Positions 1-5,392 of a DNA stretch of 6,146 bases are shown here, in pieces. The translations under genes and the position numbers were made by a program. Below the pieces are notes generated by a model. The model was not told where the DNA came from. It ran no database searches and worked only from the letters and a program-made list of their open reading frames with translations. Within the stretch, counting starts at the first letter, position 1; each line of letters opens with the position of its first letter. The stretch is from Candidatus Atribacteria bacterium (GTDB lineage Bacteria > Atribacterota > JALVIU01): assembly GCA_027028665.1 (NCBI GenBank), contig JALVIU010000043.1, positions 1 through 6,146 of the forward strand. The letters run 5' to 3'.

Positions 1-1135
1 TTGTAAGTGCATATTCTGTAGCCAGTTGCTCATAGTTTATGAGCTCCTCTTCTGTATGTCCATCAAAATAGGAAAGTGCATCAATATCAGAATAAGGAGT
101 AGAAAGCCTGGCCTCTTTGTCAAAATGGTCTACCTTCAAAAAGGTAATGAATTTATCAAAAGGTCCTTCTATATAAAGTTGCACCTGTGAATGCTGATCA
201 GTTGTACCCTTTGCAGAAATAGGAGTAATGCCCACAAATACTTCTTTTCCATCCTGAGTAAATCTCTTTCCAATACTTTCTGCAAGGAGTTGTCTATACC
301 AAAAGGAGATTTCATACAATCTATCAGAATAAGGCATAAGAACAGCCATATTCTTCTTTTTTTCCGTAAATAATAAATAGTATACTATAGCTAAAAGAAA
401 GGAGGGGTTTTTCCTTATGTCAGGAACAAGTATCTTTTCATTTGCATATGCCGCACCATCTATAAGTCCTCTTATATCGACTCCTGAAAAACGTGCAGAA
501 AGTAAACCTACTGCAGACAGTACAGAAAATCTACCACCTACATTCTCAGGTATAGTAAAGGTCTTAAAGCCCTCCCTTTGCGCTATCTCCCATAGAGCCC
601 CTTTTTTATAAGTGGTAGTTGCCACAAACCTATCCTTATAATCTCCGCATTCTTCCTTTACCTTTTGTAAAAAATATAGGAAATTTGCCATAGTTTCTGC
701 AGTAGACCCTGACTTTGTAATTACATTAAAGAGGGTCTTACATGGATCTAATATATCTAACATAGATTCTGTTGTTTCTGGATCTACATTATCCAGGATA
801 AAGATCCTTGGATAGCCACCTCTTTTTTCTCTGGGAAGAAGGTTGTGAAAAGGATGGTTAAGCGCCTTGTGTAAAGAAATATTGCCAAGAGCAGAACCAC
901 CTATACCCAATACAACAAAATTATCTATAGTATCTCTCCTTTCATATACATACCTCTCTATATCATCTAAGAGGTCTTTATTCTCAGGAAGGTCTAAAAA
1001 TCCAGGTTTTTTGGATTTTATTCTGTTTATAATATCTTTTGCATCCTTAGAAAATGAATCTACAGAAGAAGCAGTTATTCCTTCATCTTGAACTTTTTCA
1101 GACAAAATATTATCATAATAAATTTTTATACTCAT
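1..1135 (-). CDS. pgi: Glucose-6-phosphate isomerase, N-terminal 378 residues, 3' end outside window
   Basis: Pgi interconverts glucose-6-phosphate and fructose-6-phosphate in the cytoplasm (glycolysis, gluconeogenesis and supply of amino-sugar precursors). The frame is open from ATG 1135 to the window edge without stop or frameshift. SIS-fold motifs are GIGGSALGN (77-85), TKSGSTAET (140-148) for phosphate binding, the PROSITE-type signature ENVGGRFSVLSAVG (197-210) with Arg202, LLAESIGK (283-290) with the catalytic Glu286, and KGTTDQHSQ (309-317) with His315. These correspond to Arg272, Glu357 and His388 of rabbit PGI. The C-terminal block with the catalytic lysine (rabbit Lys518) lies outside. 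Spacing fits the short form of about 450 residues (Bacillus, Thermotoga), so roughly 70 residues are missing. The start shares ATGA with the TPR stop; AGGGAGG lies about 10 bases upstream, a slightly long spacing. Sixteen of 17 arginine codons are AGA/AGG. Confidence 0.97.
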   Translation of the reverse strand, partial: MSIKIYYDNILSEKVQDEGITASSVDSFSKDAKDIINRIKSKKPGFLDLPENKDLLDDIERYVYERRDTIDNFVVLGIGGSALGNISLHKALNHPFHNLLPREKRGGYPRIFILDNVDPETTESMLDILDPCKTLFNVITKSGSTAETMANFLYFLQKVKEECGDYKDRFVATTTYKKGALWEIAQREGFKTFTIPENVGGRFSVLSAVGLLSARFSGVDIRGLIDGAAYANEKILVPDIRKNPSFLLAIVYYLLFTEKKKNMAVLMPYSDRLYEISFWYRQLLAESIGKRFTQDGKEVFVGITPISAKGTTDQHSQVQLYIEGPFDKFITFLKVDHFDKEARLSTPYSDIDALSYFDGHTEEELINYEQLATEYALT

Positions 1136-2037
1136 GGGGTCTCTTCCTCCCTTTTTGTAAGTATTCCATCCTTATATATAAAGGACTCTTCTTTGTCATT
1201 GTAGTACCAGATCTCTTCCCTTTCTCCATCTTTATATACTACCTCTATTTTATCAGGTACCCCAAGAGGATCGAGGTTATTCTTTTTAAAAACAGCATCA
1301 TAAGGATAACTAATGGCATCATTCATCTTTTTCATATACTCTTCTGCAAGATCTTTTCTATCTATTACTTTATATATCTTTATAAGTCTTTTATAGGAAA
1401 ACCAATACTCCATTGGATGTGTAAAAGAATCCTTATGATTTTTCTCTTCATAGTCTATTACTTTTTTATAAGCAGATATGGCATATCCATAAAATTGGTA
1501 GGTAAAGTTATAAGAAAGTCTTTCATATACCTGTCCTATAAGGAAGTTAGCAAATATAGATGTAGGGTTATCCCTTAGATATCTCTTTATGGAGGCAAAT
1601 CCTATAAGGAGTTTTTTGATAGAAAGATTCTTTCCTATAAGTTTATTTTCTACATTTAAAAGCTTTTCTGCATATTTCAGGTAACCTTCTGCATTCTTAA
1701 AACTTTCAGGAATAAGATAGTAGTAATAACCTGTAAGTTTTAAGAATGCCCCTCTATGGGATTCTTTTATTCTAAGAGCAGAGATCCAGGCATCCATCGC
1801 ACTTTTATATTTCTTCATTTCAAAATAAGCTTTTCCTAACCAGTACGCAGCATCTGCATTTTTTGGATCAAGTTCTAATGCCTTTTTATAGGCATTTACA
1901 GCTTCTTGAAAATTCTTCTGGGTAAAATAGGTATACCCCAATTTATAGTACGTTTTTGCATCCTCTCCATAGGAAAAAGATACAAAGAGAAAAAGTACCA
2001 TAAATAAGACTATAGTTAATATATATAATTTTTTCAT
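1132..2037 (-). CDS. Exported tetratricopeptide-repeat protein, function unknown
   Basis: A 301-residue protein with a signal peptide: MKK, a hydrophobic core at about 4-20, and likely cleavage near SYG-ED (23-25). There is no lipobox cysteine, so it is probably secreted or periplasmic rather than a lipoprotein. Two clear 34-residue TPR units follow, at 27-60 (LGYTYF...A...Y.KALELDP) and 61-94 (LGKAYF...A...W..ALRI). Residues 95-195 are helical with degenerate repeats, including a further TPR-like unit around 161-195, and 208-243 may hold another. The last stretch, about 255-298, has a different character, with alternating charged and aromatic residues (KIEVVYKDG, EIWYYND, SFIYKDG) suggesting beta-hairpins. 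I choose ATG 2037 because GGGAG lies 6 bases upstream and the signal peptide starts there; an ATG at 2076 would add 13 polar residues and has no Shine-Dalgarno. TPRs usually bind protein partners; no partner is known here. It overlaps pgi by 4 bases. Confidence 0.87.
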   Translation of the reverse strand: MKKLYILTIVLFMVLFLFVSFSYGEDAKTYYKLGYTYFTQKNFQEAVNAYKKALELDPKNADAAYWLGKAYFEMKKYKSAMDAWISALRIKESHRGAFLKLTGYYYYLIPESFKNAEGYLKYAEKLLNVENKLIGKNLSIKKLLIGFASIKRYLRDNPTSIFANFLIGQVYERLSYNFTYQFYGYAISAYKKVIDYEEKNHKDSFTHPMEYWFSYKRLIKIYKVIDRKDLAEEYMKKMNDAISYPYDAVFKKNNLDPLGVPDKIEVVYKDGEREEIWYYNDKEESFIYKDGILTKREEETP

Positions 2038-2038
2038 A

Positions 2039-2338
2039 CTATTCTCCCTCTTTCTCTTTGTTAAGTTGTAACACATAATTTACTTTCAAGTCATCTATAG
2101 TTCTCTCTATAGTCTTTATCTCCTCTTCTTTGAGTTTTCCTTTTATTCTTTCAAAAAGCAAATCAATAGTATCTATCGCAAGCTTTGCCTCATCCATATC
2201 TTTGTGGATCTTTCCTGTTATACTATTTGCTACAAGTCCCATATATTGCCAACTACTCTCTGCAAGTATACCAATAAAACTAAGAATAATATCCTTGATC
2301 TGTAAAGGTTGCTCCTCTTTCCCCTTCTCTTCTGTCAT
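2039..2338 (-). CDS. DUF1844 family protein, function unknown
   Basis: A 99-residue protein with no signal peptide. An acidic/lysine-rich N-terminus (1-10) is followed by a hydrophobic helix ILSFIGILAESSWQYMGL (18-35), a short linker with Gly42, and two charged helices, DEAKLAIDTIDLLFERIKGKL (about 49-69) and EEEIKTIERTIDDLKVNYV (71-89), ending in a lysine/glutamate tail. The pattern of an F-x-x-x-I helix, then A-K-x-x-I-D-x-x-x-L, then K-G-x-L-x-x-E-E and a final D-L-x-x-x-Y-V matches DUF1844 as I know it, a small family common in Gram-negative-type bacteria with no established role. It is probably a cytoplasmic helical protein, possibly membrane-associated through the first helix. It is 11 bases downstream of dgkA. 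Its 3' end encodes the ribosome binding site of the TPR gene. Confidence 0.85.
   Translation of the reverse strand: MTEEKGKEEQPLQIKDIILSFIGILAESSWQYMGLVANSITGKIHKDMDEAKLAIDTIDLLFERIKGKLKEEEIKTIERTIDDLKVNYVLQLNKEKEGE
2044..2048 (-). promoter_or_regulatory. Ribosome binding site of the TPR gene, inside the DUF1844 3' end
   Basis: GGGAG (within GAGGGAGAA) on the minus strand lies 6 bases before ATG 2037. It fixes the TPR protein start just 1 base after the DUF1844 TAG stop, in favour of a signal-peptide N-terminus. Confidence 0.7.
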
Positions 2339-2343
2339 AAATA

Positions 2344-2351
2344 CTCACCTC
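2344..2351 (-). promoter_or_regulatory. Ribosome binding site of the DUF1844 gene, overlapping the dgkA stop
   Basis: GAGGTGAG on the minus strand shares bases with the dgkA TGA stop and lies 5 bases from the ATG at 2338. It sits mostly in the largest intergenic gap of the window (2339-2349). Confidence 0.75.
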
Positions 2352-2718
2352 ACTTAAAAAGAATTTTATGAGCATATGGCCAAAATATAAGAAAACCTAC
2401 AATAACAGAAAAAATAGAAAATATAAGCACTGCCCCTGCCTGTATATCTTTTACATGTTTTACATTTTTATTATATTTATCCTCTATCATATCAAGAAGT
2501 ATCTCTATAGATGTATTTAAAAGTTCTGCAACAAATACCAGAGAAATCACTATAAAGATTATAGAAAGTTCTACTTTTGTAATATGTAAGTACCAAGAAA
2601 AAAGGATCACAAATAGTCCGATAACGATATGGATTTTCATATTTCTCTGAGTAGAAACAGTATAGGCTATGCCCTCTATAGCATAATTTAGACTCTCCAG
2701 AAATGACCTCGTTTTCAC
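2350..2718 (-). CDS. dgkA: DgkA-family membrane lipid kinase (diacylglycerol or undecaprenol kinase)
   Basis: Small integral membrane kinases of this family phosphorylate diacylglycerol (E. coli DgkA) or undecaprenol (Gram-positive members) with ATP, feeding phospholipid turnover or the lipid carrier of wall synthesis. The 122-residue product has the family layout: an amphipathic N-terminus, NMKIH (26-30), hydrophobic helices at about 31-46, 49-64 and 95-112, and the active-site stretch AELLNTSIE (64-72) with Glu65, Asn68 and Glu72, then VKDIQAGAVL (89-98) with Lys90, Asp91 and Gly95. The NMKIH form resembles the Gram-positive type, favouring undecaprenol as substrate, but sequence alone does not settle this. 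Gln24 sits where E. coli DgkA has the metal-binding Glu28; I recall TQRN variants in several phyla, so this need not mean loss of activity. The start codon is GTG, overlapping the protease stop (GTGA), with a good Shine-Dalgarno AAGGAGAG 6 bases upstream. Confidence 0.93.
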   Translation of the reverse strand: MKTRSFLESLNYAIEGIAYTVSTQRNMKIHIVIGLFVILFSWYLHITKVELSIIFIVISLVFVAELLNTSIEILLDMIEDKYNKNVKHVKDIQAGAVLIFSIFSVIVGFLIFWPYAHKILFK

Positions 2719-4367
2719 CTTTTACTCTCCTTCCTTACAATAGTCACATTCTTTTCTACCCAATCCCCTATAATCATATCCATATCAAAAGTTCTCTTTG
2801 TTCTCTTTGTCTCAAGTCCCCCAAAAAATTGTTCTAAGGTAAGACCTCCCTTCGTTTTATCCGCTTTTTTTATTGCCTCAGCAAAGGACTCTGCGTAAAG
2901 TTCTGCCACGAGGGAATTATTCTTTTCCCTATTTGTCAATTCTTCTATAAAACCCTTAATATCTGTAATATTTTTTTGCTCCTCTGGGATCTCTTCGGGG
3001 AGTGTCACATCACCACCTCTTACCAAAAGATAAGCAGAGCCAGGAGGAAAATCATCAGGTATCCTTATTGATATCTTTTTTATTATGGGTGACTTCCTGA
3101 AAGGTCTTATTGTAACATCTCCTTTTATAAGCTCACCAGGTCTATATTTATCCTTATCCAATACTATGTCCTCTATATAGCCTACATTCTTATGTTTTGT
3201 TATCTCTATATTTACCTTTACTTCATCAAAATTTATTTTTTTAAAGGGATTATCTTCAAGCTCATATACAAGTTCTTTTAAACCACTTAAAGATTCTGCT
3301 GCAATATCCTCTCCAGACCAATACATATCTTTCAATTTTACAATACTCTCTCCACCCCTATTAAAGGTAATAGAAACCTTTGATGTGCCTTTTCCAATCC
3401 TGTTTATCGCCCTATCTATTCCCTCTAATGAAGAAACAAGAAGTATTGGAGGAAAAAGCTCTTCATCCTGTACAGATTTTACCCTGAAAAAGCCTATCTT
3501 TCCATTATCTATATCCTTCACTTCTATTATTATAGATATAACCTTGGGATATTTACCAATATATCCCCCTACACCTTCTCTTCTATCCTGCACAGCCGTC
3601 CCTATAACATGTATAGGGGCTCCCAACTTAAAGGGAAACTCCATATTAGGGACAATTCCAAAAATATAGGCAGAAGATAAGAGAAAATCTATGTTTCCTT
3701 TGGTAAAAATAGGATGCCCAAATGCCAAGAAGAAATCTTTATCTCTATATGTAAGTGTACCAATAGCAGATATACTAAGGTCACCTGTAGTAAGATCTAC
3801 AGATACGGCACTACCCGGGATAATAGGGGTATTCTTAAAAAGTTTGGCCTTTATAAACCCTACATTAAGCATCTTCGCCCCATATCCAGCAAATAGTTTG
3901 TTTAAATATTCATAACCTCTTTCCCCCAATCCAGATACAGATAAATAAGAAGCCTCATTCAAAATTCCTTTCCATGAAAAAAAGTTTCTCTTCATAGATA
4001 GCATACGTCTTATTGGCACAATAAGTCCATACGGACCTTTTGTAAATTTCCAGCCATATGCCAAAGCACCTGCTAGCTTACCATTGAAATATATAGGACT
4101 CCCACTCATTCCTGCAACAATGGATCCATATTCTGAAAATCTCCTATCAGTTAGTTTTACAAATATATAGCCTTCTCCACTTTTATCTTCGATAGTATCT
4201 ATAACTACTACTCCGAATTCTTCTACCTTTGTACCTTTAAAAACTGTCTTTCCAATGCCTTGCATCCCTGGTTTTATATCTGTTATATCAATAATTTCTA
4301 CTCCGTATGCATAAGCTGTAATAAAGAAAAATAAAAGAACAATCACTAATACTATGTATCTTCTCAT
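2715..4367 (-). CDS. Exported SpoIVB-like S55 family serine protease with permuted catalytic motifs
   Basis: A 550-residue exported protein with a signal peptide (charged MRR, hydrophobic core 4-18, likely cleavage near AYA-Y at 20-21). The S55 domain spans about 25-335. GSIVAGMSGSPIYFNGKL (81-98) closely matches the SpoIVB active-site block QGMSGSPI and gives nucleophile Ser88; Asp74 in LTDRRF aligns with the SpoIVB Asp in KITDPRL; GTLTYRDKDFFLAFGHPI (203-220) matches the SpoIVB histidine block GTMTF...GALGHVI and gives His218. In SpoIVB the histidine block comes first, so the two halves are exchanged here. There is no PDZ domain. Residues about 385-460 look like a beta-sandwich segment; 460-550 is charged and unassigned. 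Similar S55-domain proteins with this motif order are, to my recollection, annotated in non-sporulating phyla. The start is the only plausible ATG; it overlaps the mreB stop (ATGA) and has no close Shine-Dalgarno, so it probably depends on re-initiation. Substrate is unknown; action outside the inner membrane on an envelope protein is inference. Confidence 0.85.
   Translation of the reverse strand: MRRYIVLVIVLLFFFITAYAYGVEIIDITDIKPGMQGIGKTVFKGTKVEEFGVVVIDTIEDKSGEGYIFVKLTDRRFSEYGSIVAGMSGSPIYFNGKLAGALAYGWKFTKGPYGLIVPIRRMLSMKRNFFSWKGILNEASYLSVSGLGERGYEYLNKLFAGYGAKMLNVGFIKAKLFKNTPIIPGSAVSVDLTTGDLSISAIGTLTYRDKDFFLAFGHPIFTKGNIDFLLSSAYIFGIVPNMEFPFKLGAPIHVIGTAVQDRREGVGGYIGKYPKVISIIIEVKDIDNGKIGFFRVKSVQDEELFPPILLVSSLEGIDRAINRIGKGTSKVSITFNRGGESIVKLKDMYWSGEDIAAESLSGLKELVYELEDNPFKKINFDEVKVNIEITKHKNVGYIEDIVLDKDKYRPGELIKGDVTIRPFRKSPIIKKISIRIPDDFPPGSAYLLVRGGDVTLPEEIPEEQKNITDIKGFIEELTNREKNNSLVAELYAESFAEAIKKADKTKGGLTLEQFFGGLETKRTKRTFDMDMIIGDWVEKNVTIVRKESKR
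2725..2732 (-). promoter_or_regulatory. Ribosome binding site supporting the GTG start of dgkA
   Basis: AAGGAGAG on the minus strand lies 6 bases before GTG 2718, inside the end of the protease gene. It is a strong Shine-Dalgarno and supports a GTG start at a 4-base GTGA stop/start overlap. Confidence 0.75.
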
Positions 4368-5392
4368 CTGCTTAATGTAATAAGCCCCCTTCCCTGTTTT
4401 AATACATCAATATAGTCCATCACTTTACCTGTACCAATAGCTACGCAAGAAAGTGGATTCTCTGCAATAGTTACAGGAGTTTCTGTAGCCTCGGCAATAA
4501 GTCTATCTATTTTCTTCAGCAATGCTCCACCGCCTGTTAGGACTATACCTCTATCTGCTATATCTGAAGAGAGTTCAGGAGGAGAACTCTCAAGTACCCT
4601 CTTTACACCTTCTATAATCTCATCTAATGAATCCTTAAGGGCTTCATAGATCTCTCTTGAAGATACTACTATCCCTTTTGGTAAACCTGAAATAAGGTCC
4701 CTTCCTCTTACCTCTATCTCAAGATTTTCATCTTCATTTTCAGGGGGAAGTGCTGTACCTATCTCTATCTTTATTCTCTCTGCAGTATTTTCTCCTATTA
4801 TTAAATTATATTTATTCTTTATATACCTTATAATATCTTGATCAAATTTATTTCCTGCAACCCTTATAGAATTATTAACAACAATTCCACCCAATGAAAT
4901 AATAGCAATATCTGTAGTACCTCCACCTATATCTACTACCATATTTCCATTTGGTTCACCTACATCGATACCTGCACCCAATGCAGCAGCCATAGGTTCT
5001 TCTACCAAAAAGGCATCCTTTGCCCCTGCCTGTATAGATGCCTCCATCACAGCCCTCTTCTCAACCTCTGTACCTCCTGAGGGGATACCTACGATTACCT
5101 TGGGTTTTGAGAATCTACGCTTTCCCCATACCTTTCTTATAAAGTATTCTAACATCCTTTCTGTAGTATTGTAATCTGCTATAACACCATCCTTCATAGG
5201 TCGTTCAGTTACTATATTTCCCGGGGTTTTACCCACCATCCTCCTTGCCTCTTCACCGATAGCAAGGATCTTATCCGTTTCTTTATTTATAGCAACCACA
5301 GATGGTTCTTTAAGCACAATACCCTTTCCTTTTACAAAAATATAAACATTTACAGTACCAAGATCTATACCAATATGTTTATCCCTCAGCAT
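4364..5392 (-). CDS. mreB: Rod shape-determining protein MreB (actin-like)
   Basis: MreB is the bacterial actin homologue that forms membrane-bound filaments and directs lateral wall synthesis by the elongasome. The 342-residue product matches the usual length of about 335-350. Actin-fold ATPase motifs are in order: phosphate 1 DLGTVN (10-15), PSVVAIN (30-36), the IVGIPSGGTEVEKRAV block (100-115), EEPMAAALGAG (131-141), phosphate 2 VDIGGGTTDIAI (153-164), and the adenosine motif IVLTGGGALL (283-292). I place the start at the ATG at 5392 because AGAGG lies 6 bases upstream; an in-frame TTG two codons earlier (5398) directly abuts that AGAGG and is unlikely. There is no long N-terminal amphipathic helix like that of E. 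coli MreB. Membrane contact may use the W89/F94 region, which corresponds to the insertion loop of Thermotoga MreB (inference). It overlaps murA by 14 bases and the S55 gene by 4, so translation is probably coupled. The Firmicute paralogue name Mbl is an alternative; subfamily cannot be fixed here. Confidence 0.97.
   Translation of the reverse strand: MLRDKHIGIDLGTVNVYIFVKGKGIVLKEPSVVAINKETDKILAIGEEARRMVGKTPGNIVTERPMKDGVIADYNTTERMLEYFIRKVWGKRRFSKPKVIVGIPSGGTEVEKRAVMEASIQAGAKDAFLVEEPMAAALGAGIDVGEPNGNMVVDIGGGTTDIAIISLGGIVVNNSIRVAGNKFDQDIIRYIKNKYNLIIGENTAERIKIEIGTALPPENEDENLEIEVRGRDLISGLPKGIVVSSREIYEALKDSLDEIIEGVKRVLESSPPELSSDIADRGIVLTGGGALLKKIDRLIAEATETPVTIAENPLSCVAIGTGKVMDYIDVLKQGRGLITLSR

Noticed and set aside
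1-1135. Possible frameshift or disruption in pgi
   Set aside because: Full translation from 1135 to the window edge shows one continuous frame with all expected motifs in order; the gene is only cut by the window.
1054-1578. A 174-residue plus-strand open frame, rich in Ile, Phe and Tyr, resembling a membrane protein
   Set aside because: It lies antisense to the start of pgi and the end of the TPR gene, both with clear family motifs or domain structure. Its hydrophobic look comes from the pyrimidine-rich complement of purine-rich codons.
2038-2076. Upstream ATG (2076) for the TPR protein
   Set aside because: It has no Shine-Dalgarno, adds polar residues ahead of a standard signal peptide and would overlap the DUF1844 gene by 38 bases.
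2339-2349. Small RNA, internal promoter or terminator between genes
   Set aside because: The largest gap is 11 bases and is mostly ribosome binding site; nothing else fits.
3385-3915. Plus-strand open frames opposite the S55 protease
   Set aside because: They are antisense to the conserved protease domain, match no family I recognise and show no ribosome binding site of note.
2715-4367. Calling the S55 protein SpoIVB and inferring a spore former
   Set aside because: Motif order differs from SpoIVB, the PDZ domain is absent, and no sporulation-specific gene is visible.
2430-5036. Shared stretch around GCAGGGGCA in dgkA and mreB as a possible dispersed repeat
   Set aside because: Both copies simply encode IQAGA with the same preferred codons at conserved protein positions; the match is short and does not extend.
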